64,000 nt of DNA from Streptomyces sp. NBC_01485 (GTDB lineage: Bacteria > Actinomycetota > Actinomycetes > Streptomycetales > Streptomycetaceae): NCBI RefSeq assembly GCF_036227125.1, contig NZ_CP109435.1, forward strand, positions 2,914,001 to 2,978,000. Reading direction: 5' to 3'. Below, piece by piece: positions 32,425 through 39,792 of the stretch; within the stretch, counting starts at the first letter, position 1, and every line of letters starts with the position of its first letter. The translations under genes were made by a program, and so were the position numbers. The notes beneath the pieces are model-generated. The model was not told the origin of the DNA. It saw nothing but the letters and a program-made list of their open reading frames with translations, and searched no databases.

Positions 32425-33405
32425 CTAAGTTTTTCGCTGACTGCCGCCCTTTCGTGCTCGTACGGCCTCGCGCGCAGCTCTGCGCGCCTCTTCGGTCGCC
32501 TCCGGGTGCTCCTCGACCCGTTGGCGGCGCCTGGCGGCGTCCTCGTGCCACTCATCCCAGAAGCGCCCGTGCTCCCGGTGTTCCTCGTCCTTGGCCTCCG
32601 CCTGTTCCCTCCGGCGGCCTGCCCGCGGGTTGGTGCCGCACCCACGGCAGGAGGCAGCAGGGCGCCCTCGGTGCTTCGTGCAGCCCCTGCGCGGCTCCCC
32701 GCGCTCGTCGGCGGAGCCGTCTGGCGGAGCGGACGCGGGCTCCCCTGCGGCGTCAGCCGTGGGGGTAAGGGGGGAAGGAAGGACAGAGGAAGAACCAGGT
32801 AAGGAAGGGGTTCCACCGCTGGAACCCAGTGGGTTCCCCCCGTGAAACTCACCGGGTTCCACCGGTGGAACCCGGCTGTCCTCCCCATCTGGGTTCCCTC
32901 CGTGGAACCCTGCTTCCTCGCCTGGGTTCCCCGCGTGGAACCCAGCCTCGACCTGCGACGATTCGGTCTTCTCTCGGCGAGCAACCTCGCGGTCTTCGAC
33001 GTCCTGATAGGTCATCGCAGGCTTGGCGGGGGCCGACCGCGTGACTCCGGGGCGGGCTTTGTTGGGGTTCTTCGGAGCAGCCTTGCGGGCCTCCAGACGC
33101 TCCTTGAGCTCCGGCGTGGTCGGCGTGGGCGGTACCCCGAGGGGGAAGACCCGGTAGACCGCCGAGCGTCCCGCCTTGCCTACCTCCACGCGCTCGACAA
33201 GCCCTTTGGCTATCAGCTCCGTGACGATGGTGATGGCGCGTTTGTCGGTCACGCCGACCCAGGCCGCGAGGCGGGTGATGCCGGGGCGCGCGAGTCGCGT
33301 CTCGTCGTCGGCGCTGTCCGCGATCTTCATGAGGGCAAGTTTCTGGCTCTGGCTGAGCACGTCAGGCGGCAAGTAGGCCGCAGCGATCATCAGTTGGATG
33401 GACAC
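32425..33405 (-). CDS. Phage replication-initiator-like protein with winged helix
   Basis: A 326-aa protein. Residues 1-100 form a winged helix-turn-helix (L-S-Q-S-Q-K-L-A-L-M-K-I-A-D, then L-A-A-W-V-G-V-T-D-K-R-A-I-T), as in phage replisome-organiser and RepA-like proteins. Residues ~150-235 are low-complexity and are encoded by DNA containing five 20-bp palindromes (32808-32943). The C-terminal third has C-T-K-H and C-R-G-C (possible zinc site) and a long charged helix. An initiator gene with iterons inside it is a classic phage origin arrangement. Followed by promoter copy 4. Confidence 0.65.
   Translation of the reverse strand: MSIQLMIAAAYLPPDVLSQSQKLALMKIADSADDETRLARPGITRLAAWVGVTDKRAITIVTELIAKGLVERVEVGKAGRSAVYRVFPLGVPPTPTTPELKERLEARKAAPKNPNKARPGVTRSAPAKPAMTYQDVEDREVARREKTESSQVEAGFHAGNPGEEAGFHGGNPDGEDSRVPPVEPGEFHGGNPLGSSGGTPSLPGSSSVLPSPLTPTADAAGEPASAPPDGSADERGEPRRGCTKHRGRPAASCRGCGTNPRAGRRREQAEAKDEEHREHGRFWDEWHEDAARRRQRVEEHPEATEEARRAAREAVRARKGGSQRKT
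32808..32943. repeat. Iteron array: five 20-bp palindromes, candidate replication origin
   Basis: GGGTTCC-N6-GGAACCC occurs at 32808-32827, 32854-32873, 32891-32910 and 32924-32943, with a degenerate copy at 32831-32850. Start-to-start spacings are 23, 23, 37 and 33 bp. Because 23 and 37 are not multiples of three, the copies are translated in different frames of the host gene (G-F-H-x-G-N-P in some, V-P-P-V-E-P in another), so the DNA sequence and not the protein is conserved. Confidence 0.75.
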
Positions 33406-33446
33406 GGTTCCCCTTGGGCGGTACAGGCACGGCGGCAGGACGGGGT

Positions 33447-33474
33447 GCCCCGCCCGGTCGCTCCCGGGCGGGGC
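33447..33474. terminator. GC-rich intergenic hairpin
   Basis: GCCCCGCCCGG and CCGGGCGGGGC stem between the gene ending at 33494 and the initiator start at 33405. Confidence 0.65.
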
Positions 33475-33493
33475 TGAGACTCATCGAGTCGGG

Positions 33494-34621
33494 TCAGGCC
33501 GGCGCGATGTTGATGACCGCGGGCGTCTTCTTGCCGGTCTTCCGCCGGGGGATCGCCAGTCCTGCGTCCTTGAGGTTCTTGACCATGCGGTTGACGTCCG
33601 GCGTCATCGGGACCGGGATTCCGGCGACCTCATGCAGGTCGACCATCGCCTCCACGTCGTCCTTCTCCTCGTCGTTGCCTCCGCGCCAGGACAGCTTGTT
33701 GGGGCCGTAGATCCCCTCCGGGGACTGGTCGAGCTTCTTGCGTGCGAACTTCTTGGTCCTGTCGCCCTCGCTGGCGAGTTCGTGTCCCTTCACGTAGTCG
33801 ATGAGCGCCTGTTCGCGGTCGGCGTCGCTGCGGATGAGCGCGGTCTGCTCGGGCACGCCCGGAGCTGTCCCGGGCCAGCACAGGGAGCGGAACGGGCAGT
33901 AGTCGCAGATGGCGTCCAGACCGGGGCCGTTGAAGTCGCGGGGCATCTCTTCGGGATTGCCAGTCTCGCGCACACGTTCCACCCACCACTGGGCCTCCGC
34001 CGCGCGCTGCGGGTCGAAGTCGATCTCCTGGACGTGCTCCGCGCCGGAGTCCCGGTTGATGAACCGGAAGCGAATACGACCGATGTTCAGTGGCCCCAGG
34101 CGGGACAGGTACCGCTGGCCGGGAACGTCCTCGAACCCGACCTCGAACAGCGCGCCCGCGTACAGCTGGACCTGCCGCAGCTCGGCGGCCGTGGCACCGT
34201 AGCGAAGAACGCGGTCCCACAGATACGTGGACTTGGTCTTCACGTCCTCCACGGTGAGGACGTCGGCGGGTATCGCTGGCCTGTGACGAGCGGGCAGGCG
34301 AGCGGCGGTCGCCGCGTCGAGCTGTACAACGTCGACATGCCCCCGGATCAGGTTGTCCTGGACGCTGCGTTCCACCAGCCATCTGTACTCCGTGCGCGCG
34401 GACTCAAGCAGCCCGTGGTGAATGAACGTTCCGAGGATCGCCGCACGCTTGTCGGGGTGATCGGTCGGTGTGGTGCCGTGCAGGATGTAGGCGGCGCGTC
34501 GACCGCACACGGTGTCGGACGCGCCGAGCTGGGTCTGACGAGAGCGGGGGCGGCGGGCGTCCACGTCGTGTGCGGCATCCCAGATGGAAGGTGCGATGCC
34601 GTCAACGGTGGCTACGGACAT
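33494..34621 (-). CDS. Cas4/RecB-like PD-(D/E)xK exonuclease with Fe-S cysteines
   Basis: A 375-aa protein from ATG at 34621; the repeated leader is at 34630-34642. Nuclease residues: G-H-V-D97, V-E-D126-V-K128, and the Q-x-x-x-Y motif Q152/Y154 region (R-Q-V-Q-L-Y). Four cysteines, C39 and C239-x2-C242-x5-C248, fit the 4Fe-4S cluster of Cas4/AddB-type exonucleases. Such phage enzymes process DNA ends for recombination and often pair with an annealing or RecA-like protein, here the ATPase gene directly upstream. The C-terminal 110 residues are an added helical, basic region. Confidence 0.8.
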   Translation of the reverse strand: MSVATVDGIAPSIWDAAHDVDARRPRSRQTQLGASDTVCGRRAAYILHGTTPTDHPDKRAAILGTFIHHGLLESARTEYRWLVERSVQDNLIRGHVDVVQLDAATAARLPARHRPAIPADVLTVEDVKTKSTYLWDRVLRYGATAAELRQVQLYAGALFEVGFEDVPGQRYLSRLGPLNIGRIRFRFINRDSGAEHVQEIDFDPQRAAEAQWWVERVRETGNPEEMPRDFNGPGLDAICDYCPFRSLCWPGTAPGVPEQTALIRSDADREQALIDYVKGHELASEGDRTKKFARKKLDQSPEGIYGPNKLSWRGGNDEEKDDVEAMVDLHEVAGIPVPMTPDVNRMVKNLKDAGLAIPRRKTGKKTPAVINIAPA

Positions 34622-34653
34622 AGGGGAGTTCTCCAAGAGGTCAGCGTGGGCGG

Positions 34654-35745
34654 TCACTGCTCGGCGTCCGCGTCCTGCTCGTCGGCCTTGCGCTGGGCGG
34701 CGGCACGGAGCTTGTCGGCGTCGGACAGTGGGCCCTCCCCCATCTCCCGCCGGGGGCTGTCGAGTTCGGCGGCGCGCTGCTCGGCGGCGGCCCGGATGGT
34801 GAGGATCTCGTCGTGGCTCAGGCGGTTCACCGGATCTGGGACGGCCCGCCACAGCGCCTCAAGGAGCTTCTTGTCCGTCAGGCCGGCGATGCGGGCGAGC
34901 CAGGGCTGTACGAGATCGCCGACGAGCGCGGGCATGATGCGCGGCTGGGACTCGACGGAGCAGCCCAGTTTGTTGAAGACCAGGTCCTCGATGGTGAAGT
35001 CCCGCAGCGGCAGCGGTTTGTTCCGCTCGACGCGCATCCGCAGTGATCGGACCTTGATGACCTGCGGGTCGGTGTTGCGCTTCATGCGCACCCAGCACGA
35101 CGAGTCGAAGCCGAGGTCTTTCTGAGCCGAGACCTTCCACTCGCTTTTGTTCTGGATCGGCTGGCCGTTGTCGTCCGTGGCGCTGACCTGCTTGCCGCGG
35201 GCCAGCACGATGGCAATGCCGGGCAGTGTGCGCAGCAGGTAGATGATCCTGTTCCACCGCTCCGTGGCGTCGTTCCACAGATTCCGGCCGATGTCGAACG
35301 CGGCGTCCGGGTCCTCCTGGAGCAGGGCGCGGTTCTTGCGCGTCCGGCGACCGCGTTCGTAGGTCCAGTTGGTGAGCATCCGCCAGAGGGCGGATCCCGA
35401 GTCGATGGTCAGGACGACCGGGGGCTCTCCGGCTGCCGCCGCGCGCCTGGCCTCGGCGTGCACGGCCTCAACCTGTTCGAGAATGTCTCGGTAGGTGCCG
35501 TCGTGCTCGATGATCAGATAGTTGGCGCCCTCGATGGCCGCGTACTCGTCGGCCGATCCCTCGTCGAGGTCGATCCAGTACATCTGGCCGATGCGGTCGC
35601 TGCTGGAGAACTGTGCGGCTGAGTAGGTCTTGCCCGCGCCCTCCTCGCCCTCGATGAGGAGGAGGGGCCAGGGGACGATCCCTGTCGGCTTGCGTGTTTT
35701 GAGTTGGACTGCGGGCGGCATCGCGGTGCCCGCTGGTGCATTCAC
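34654..35745 (-). CDS. Phage AAA/RecA-like ATPase (Sak4-like recombination protein)
   Basis: A 363-aa protein from GTG at 35745, 10 nt after the leader's GGAG. Walker A is G-E-E-G-A-G-K-T at 33-40, and V-V-L-T-I-D-S-G is a Walker B candidate near 110. This is the phage AAA_24-type RecA-core nucleotide-binding fold; related Sak4-like proteins assist single-strand annealing. The pairing with the Cas4-like nuclease downstream supports a recombination role. The C-terminal ~60 residues are highly charged. Confidence 0.75.
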   Translation of the reverse strand: MNAPAGTAMPPAVQLKTRKPTGIVPWPLLLIEGEEGAGKTYSAAQFSSSDRIGQMYWIDLDEGSADEYAAIEGANYLIIEHDGTYRDILEQVEAVHAEARRAAAAGEPPVVLTIDSGSALWRMLTNWTYERGRRTRKNRALLQEDPDAAFDIGRNLWNDATERWNRIIYLLRTLPGIAIVLARGKQVSATDDNGQPIQNKSEWKVSAQKDLGFDSSCWVRMKRNTDPQVIKVRSLRMRVERNKPLPLRDFTIEDLVFNKLGCSVESQPRIMPALVGDLVQPWLARIAGLTDKKLLEALWRAVPDPVNRLSHDEILTIRAAAEQRAAELDSPRREMGEGPLSDADKLRAAAQRKADEQDADAEQ

Positions 35746-35768
35746 GATCTGGCTCCAAGAGGTCGTGG

Positions 35769-36113
35769 TCAGTCCGTGCGCAGGGCCCGGACTTCGAAGA
35801 GGGCTGCCCACTCCGGGTGTTCGGCCAGCAGGAGCCGTACGTACCGGGAGCGGTAGTCGTTGTTCAGCGCGAACTCGTCGCCTCGGGTCGCCGCGCCGTA
35901 CTGGTAGCGCAGGAGCTCGAAGAGCATCCCGATGCCGATGCGGCCGAATCCCTTCTCTGCGCAGTCGGCGGTCATCCGGATCAGCGCCCTGAGAACCCAG
36001 GGGTTGAGCGCGTGGAACGCCTCGAATCGCTGCTGGATGGTCAGGCTGCCGACATCGGCGGGGTGGCGAACGGGCTGGATGGTGCCGAACAACGGTGGCT
36101 GTTCGATCAGCAA
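35769..36113 (-). CDS. Conserved phage protein of unknown function
   Basis: A 114-aa protein. The segment R-F-E-A-F-H-A-L-N-P-W-V, then L-F-E-L-L-R-Y-Q, F-A-L-N-N-D-Y-R-S-R-Y and L-F-E-V-R-A-L-R recurs in many phage early regions, though its role is unknown. The only suitable start is TTG at 36113 behind a G-rich site, so the exact N-terminus is uncertain. Operator-like copy B lies immediately upstream and promoter copy 5 beyond that. Confidence 0.7.
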   Translation of the reverse strand: MLIEQPPLFGTIQPVRHPADVGSLTIQQRFEAFHALNPWVLRALIRMTADCAEKGFGRIGIGMLFELLRYQYGAATRGDEFALNNDYRSRYVRLLLAEHPEWAALFEVRALRTD

Positions 36114-36126
36114 GGCTCCCCCCTCA

Positions 36127-36168
36127 GAGATAGACCTAACACACTGGAGTGTTGGAATCTATCTCTGG
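36127..36168. promoter_or_regulatory. Operator-like repeat, copy B (nested palindromes)
   Basis: GAGATAGA and TCTATCTC flank AACAC and GTGTT, giving an 8-bp outer and 5-bp inner inverted repeat. The right half matches copies A and C. It lies in the leader between promoter copy 5 and the gene at 36113. Confidence 0.55.
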
Positions 36169-36280
36169 ATAGAGGGATTGTCGATCGACAACACCACCAA
36201 TGACCCCTCGGCGGCCCCCTGGATCGCTGCACGACCCCCCCCCTTGAACGAGTGAAGCGCACCCCCCTGGATGCGCTTCC

Positions 36281-36309
36281 ATTCTATATGCAATTAGGGG
36301 TTAGATCAA
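36281..36309 (-). promoter_or_regulatory. Phage promoter, copy 5
   Basis: Minus strand TTGATC, 17-nt spacer, TAGAAT in TTGCATATAGAATGGAA. It is upstream of operator copy B and the gene starting at 36113. Confidence 0.7.
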
Positions 36310-36333
36310 GGCGCGCAAGCCTCTGACCTGGGG

Positions 36334-36921
36334 TTATTCGGCGGTCTTGTTTGCCGCCTTACCTCGCGGCACAATCCTGGATCCGGGCCCGTCGTAACTG
36401 CCGTCACGCAGGGCAGCCAGGACTTCCCCATCGACCACCCAGTCCACTCCACGCGCACCCGCCTGTAGCGCGGGTGCGTCTGCAACGACCGGCTCCAAGA
36501 GCCAGATCGGTGATCCGGACAGGTTGTAGTCAGCGGGCCGGAACCGGCCCGTACCCATGGCCTTCCGCAGGAGCGCGCCGGACGGAAGCCGGAACAGGGC
36601 CACCAACTCGGCCTGACCTACCAACGGGGGGAGTTGCTCAACCTCCCGCACCCAATAGCCCGGGTCCTGCTCCTTGGTCAGCCGCTCAAGCTCCGTCTGA
36701 TTGAGGTGCTTCGGGCGCGGGGTCGTCTCTCCGAAGCCCTTCACGAACTGGAGGAGCCAGTACGGCGACCCGCTGATGATCTTGGCGTAGCGGTAGTCGA
36801 GGGTGTGGTCCCTGCTGATCCACTGGCTGACTTGGAGCCGCTTCACGTCGTACAGCGCGGCGAACTCAGCTCCGCCGGCCAGGTACGGCTTCCTTCCCGC
36901 CGGCGCCTTGTCCTCTGCCAC
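36334..36921 (-). CDS. Protein with two AlpA/MerR-like helix-turn-helix modules
   Basis: A 195-aa protein with an internal duplication. Residues ~15-62 (E-F-A-A-L-Y-D-V-K-R-L-Q-V-S-Q-W ... S-G-S-P-Y-W-L-L) and ~100-147 (E-L-V-A-L-F-R-L-P ... S-G-S-P-I-W-L-L) share the same layout of an excisionase/AlpA-like winged helix. It is the first early gene after the terminator at 37027. On the minus strand TACAAT about 40 bp upstream could be its -10. A DNA-binding regulator is likely; target unknown. Confidence 0.65.
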   Translation of the reverse strand: MAEDKAPAGRKPYLAGGAEFAALYDVKRLQVSQWISRDHTLDYRYAKIISGSPYWLLQFVKGFGETTPRPKHLNQTELERLTKEQDPGYWVREVEQLPPLVGQAELVALFRLPSGALLRKAMGTGRFRPADYNLSGSPIWLLEPVVADAPALQAGARGVDWVVDGEVLAALRDGSYDGPGSRIVPRGKAANKTAE

Positions 36922-37026
36922 TCCATCGCCTCCAGCTCACGTCACGTCTGCATATAGATTGTAACCAACGTGGAAGCAGAGTCCGAACCCTCCACAGAGG
37001 CGATAAGGTGGAGTCTCCAAGAGGTC

Positions 37027-37056
37027 GAAGGCCCCCGTCGCGAGACGGGGGCCTTC
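37027..37056. terminator. Strong bidirectional terminator between lysis and early modules
   Basis: GAAGGCCCCCGTC and GACGGGGGCCTTC, perfect 13-bp stem with a GCGA loop. A copy of the repeated ribosome-binding leader (37014-37026) directly follows in minus-strand direction, but no gene starts there. Otherwise 36922-37101 holds no gene. Confidence 0.8.
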
Positions 37057-37101
37057 TTCCATGCTGGGCTCTCTGGCTGCTCGACGTCACCTCATCGTGG
37101 G

Positions 37102-37356
37102 TCAGGTACGCGGCAGGGTGAGCGACGTGTTCTCGTACTTCGGGGGACGGGCGTAGCCGAGCAGCCAGCCGAACCGAGGCGACAGGTGCTCCTCGGCGAA
37201 CCGGAAGACGCCGTAGTAGGAAAAGGTGGCGACCGGGGTCAGGACTCCCGTGACGGCCGTGGCGTCGAGATCGAGTCCGTGGCGGAGTGCCACCGCGACG
37301 AGCCAGCCGACCGCGGCCGGGACTCCCGTGCGCAGCAGCGAGGCATAGAGGTTCAT
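37102..37356 (-). CDS. Holin-like membrane protein
   Basis: An 84-aa protein from ATG at 37356 with AAGGAG upstream. Two hydrophobic helices (V-P-A-A-V-G-W-L-V-A-V-A-L and V-T-G-V-L-T-P-V-A-T-F-S-Y-Y) are followed by a charged C-terminus, as in holins that open the cell membrane for the endolysin. It sits directly downstream of the amidase gene and is the last gene of the late operon before the terminator. Confidence 0.7.
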   Translation of the reverse strand: MNLYASLLRTGVPAAVGWLVAVALRHGLDLDATAVTGVLTPVATFSYYGVFRFAEEHLSPRFGWLLGYARPPKYENTSLTLPRT

Positions 37357-37387
37357 GGGGATGTACTCCTTGGGCTGGTCAGAGGGA

Positions 37388-38236
37388 TCAGGCGAAGAGA
37401 CGGCGCCAGGTCTCCGGGCCGGGGTAGCCGTCGGCATCGGAGCCGGTCCACTTCTGGGCGTGCTGGAAGTCGACGACGTTGAGGCGGTCCGCCTCACCCC
37501 AGTCGCGGGACGGGCCGACGCGGTAGTGCTTGCCGTAGCCCTTGCGCACGAGCTGCTGGCCCAGCAGGAGAATCGAAGCGTTCGACTTGCCAGGGCCGAA
37601 GGCGCTTCGGCCGGGGAACGCCGGCGGGCCCGGCTTGGGCGTCGTCGACGTGGTGGTCGGCCACTTCGGCATAGGGCCCGGGTCGGTGTGCTGGTTCTCG
37701 GGCGTCTGGCCGTGGCCGTAGTGCCCGCCCTCCGTCTCCCAGGTGTGCTCGCTGCGGTTCGCCTTCCAGGTCGGGGCGCCCATCGGCCAGGTGTCCAGCA
37801 CCCCCCAACTCCGGGCCCAGGCGAGAATCTTGTCGAGACCCTTGGCCGGGGTGTCCCGGACGGTCGCGTACGACTTCCCGTTCACGCGGCAGTATGGGAA
37901 GAACAACGTCTCGACTTGGAGACACACCTTCCCGGTGCGGTTGGTCCGGGTGCCGCCGGCGGTGTCGACGACCGACTTGGACCGGCTGTTCGCCGGATAG
38001 AACTGGGCGGTCCTACCCGTGAAGGGATCCCAGAGCAGATGCGGCGCGACTCCCTTGCCGCCGCCGGTGAAGTACCGCACGAGCTTGTCGAATGCCACGA
38101 GATCGGCGGGCTTGGCCACCGTGGCGTTCTTGTCCCACGTGATGTGCCAGATGACGCGTGGGTCGTACTGCGTGTCGGTGGGTGCGGTGTCGCTGAGCGG
38201 GTGCCGCTCAGCTCCAGGCAGCCAGAGATCAGGCAT
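37388..38236 (-). CDS. Endolysin: N-acetylmuramoyl-L-alanine amidase with C-terminal peptidoglycan-binding domain
   Basis: A 282-aa phage lysin. The N-terminal amidase domain (about 25-190) contains I-W-H-I-T-W-D and, near its end, G-H-Y-G-H-G-Q and Q-H-T-D-P-G, giving the His/Asp zinc ligands of amidase_2-type enzymes. A T/P-rich linker (T-T-T-S-T-T-P-K-P-G) leads to a peptidoglycan-binding domain (about 215-282, V-V-D-F-Q-H-A-Q-K-W and G-P-E-T-W-R-R-L). No signal peptide, so it depends on the neighbouring holins. Confidence 0.85.
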   Translation of the reverse strand: MPDLWLPGAERHPLSDTAPTDTQYDPRVIWHITWDKNATVAKPADLVAFDKLVRYFTGGGKGVAPHLLWDPFTGRTAQFYPANSRSKSVVDTAGGTRTNRTGKVCLQVETLFFPYCRVNGKSYATVRDTPAKGLDKILAWARSWGVLDTWPMGAPTWKANRSEHTWETEGGHYGHGQTPENQHTDPGPMPKWPTTTSTTPKPGPPAFPGRSAFGPGKSNASILLLGQQLVRKGYGKHYRVGPSRDWGEADRLNVVDFQHAQKWTGSDADGYPGPETWRRLFA

Positions 38237-38276
38237 GGCGCGTTCCTTGTTCTCCCCCGCGCCTGCTGTTCCGAGC

Positions 38277-38600
38277 CTACAGTCCGAGCTTGCCGGTCAC
38301 GATCGCGACGATCACGCCCACCACGACCGGGGCCACGAGGGCGGTAAGAGCCAACCGCCGTACGCCCCGGGCCTCTTGACGCTCCGTCTCGCGCTCGCGC
38401 CGCATCTGGGCGATGTCGTCCTCGACGGCTTTGATCCGCACTTCGTCGGTCCGCCGGTCGGCGTCGTACTGGATCTTCGTCACCATCTCGGCCAGCCGCG
38501 CGCTGAAGGCAGCGAAGTCGGCGCGCAGGTCGTCGCGCATCTGCTGCATGGCCCGCAGCAGTTCCCACGGCGTGGGGTCCTGTCCCGGCGGCGCGGTCAC
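38277..38600 (-). CDS. Coiled-coil protein with C-terminal membrane helix (XhlA-like lysis protein)
   Basis: A 107-aa protein: residues ~10-80 form a highly charged coiled coil, and the last ~27 residues form one membrane helix (L-V-A-P-V-V-V-G-V-I-V-A-I-V-T). This matches the XhlA/haemolysin-type accessory holin layout and its place next to the endolysin. Function by position. Confidence 0.65.
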   Translation of the reverse strand: MTAPPGQDPTPWELLRAMQQMRDDLRADFAAFSARLAEMVTKIQYDADRRTDEVRIKAVEDDIAQMRRERETERQEARGVRRLALTALVAPVVVGVIVAIVTGKLGL

Positions 38601-38708
38601 GGCGCTCCCTTCGGCAACCCCGCGCCGCTGACGACCAGTCTATGAGACACGAGGCAGTCCTGAACTGCCGTGCCTACCTGCTTGATGCTCTTGCATGGTG
38701 CTGCGCAG

Positions 38709-39626
38709 CTACCGCTCCAACTCGACGTCGAAGAACTTCAGCACCGACGTGACGAGCATGAGCCCGTAGACCGCGTTGATCCGCGAGTACTGCGTACGCG
38801 ACACACCATGGGCACTCGGGTGCCTGCCGAACACGCGTGGGATCGGGTCGCCGTTCTTCGGCCAGTACTCGGCGTGCGCGTACCAGACCGGGGCGAACGT
38901 CAGGGCAACCCGGAGCTGGTAGTCGTTCAGGTCGAACTTCGCCTGGCCCTTCTTGTTGAACGTGATCTTCTTCCTGGCTGGCTCATCGAAGTGGGCGCGC
39001 ATCAGGCTGTCGAGCAGGTTGGCAGCGAGCGCCTGGGCCGCGTTGTTGTGCCCGTCGCGCAGTGCCGCCACGCAGTCAAAGGCGAAGCTTCGCGACTCCT
39101 GTAGGTCGGGAAGGTCAACGTCCTCGATCACGGCTTCGCAGTCGTTGACGATGCCCTTCCACCGACGCCCGATGATCTCGCGGCGACCAACGGCGTCGGG
39201 CGCGTCCAGGAGGGCACGAACGACCTTCGGGCCAGGAACCCACATCAGAGGTATGCCCTCTTCAAGCAACAGCTGCTCGAACTCCTCGACCGACGGCGTA
39301 GCGTCGTGCAGGTTGGGCGGGTAGATGCGCTCCTTCAAGGAGCCAAGCCCCTCGAAGACGCCCGCCCAGTACTCCCGGAAGTGCTCGTGCAGCGGTTCAA
39401 AGGTCTCGCGGAGCATCGCGTTCACCCCTGCCGCTTCGGCCAGTTGCTTGCCGATCGCTTCGCCAATGCGGTTCGTCGAAATGACCATCTCGGCCAACGG
39501 CCTCAATATCTCAGCCATCGTGGTGCGGTAGTAGTCCGTCAGCGGCTGGAACGCGCGAACCAAATCGAAGGGGTCGACCGGCCCCGGCTCGGAACCCTCC
39601 TCGGGCTCCTCAACCTCGTTGCTCAT
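38709..39626 (-). CDS. HEPN-like protein in late phage operon (candidate abortive-infection moron)
   Basis: About 305 aa (ATGs at 39626 and 39635 are both plausible; no clear ribosome-binding site). It is mostly helical with an acidic N-terminus (E-E-P-E-E-G-S). The C-terminal 42 residues read F-G-R-H-P-S-A-H-G-V-S then N-A-V-Y-G-L-M-L, closely fitting the R-x4-H motif and following helix of Apea-like HEPN ribonucleases used in anti-phage abortive responses. It is placed between tail-fibre and lysis genes and is unrelated to virion assembly. The HEPN assignment rests on this motif only. Confidence 0.55.
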   Translation of the reverse strand: MSNEVEEPEEGSEPGPVDPFDLVRAFQPLTDYYRTTMAEILRPLAEMVISTNRIGEAIGKQLAEAAGVNAMLRETFEPLHEHFREYWAGVFEGLGSLKERIYPPNLHDATPSVEEFEQLLLEEGIPLMWVPGPKVVRALLDAPDAVGRREIIGRRWKGIVNDCEAVIEDVDLPDLQESRSFAFDCVAALRDGHNNAAQALAANLLDSLMRAHFDEPARKKITFNKKGQAKFDLNDYQLRVALTFAPVWYAHAEYWPKNGDPIPRVFGRHPSAHGVSRTQYSRINAVYGLMLVTSVLKFFDVELER

Positions 39627-39792
39627 GGTCTGCATGCTGACACGCGACTGATCGTAAGAGCGACCGATTACATCGGTTCGTCCACCTTGCACCGCGGTGC
39701 CGCCTTGATGGCCGCGACCTACAGTGACCGCCGACGCGGGTTGGGTACGCGGCCACCAGACGCACCGCGCCTGTTGATGGTGCTGCTCGCTG

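Noticed and set aside
32808..32943. CRISPR-like array
   Set aside because: Repeats are 20-bp palindromes with only 3-17 bp between them and irregular spacing, inside a coding gene, with no cas genes; they fit iterons.
3699..37101. An integrase or excisionase for the island or prophage
   Set aside because: No tyrosine or serine recombinase motifs were seen in any frame between the repeats or in the early region; the double-HTH gene at 36334 resembles excisionase folds only in general layout.
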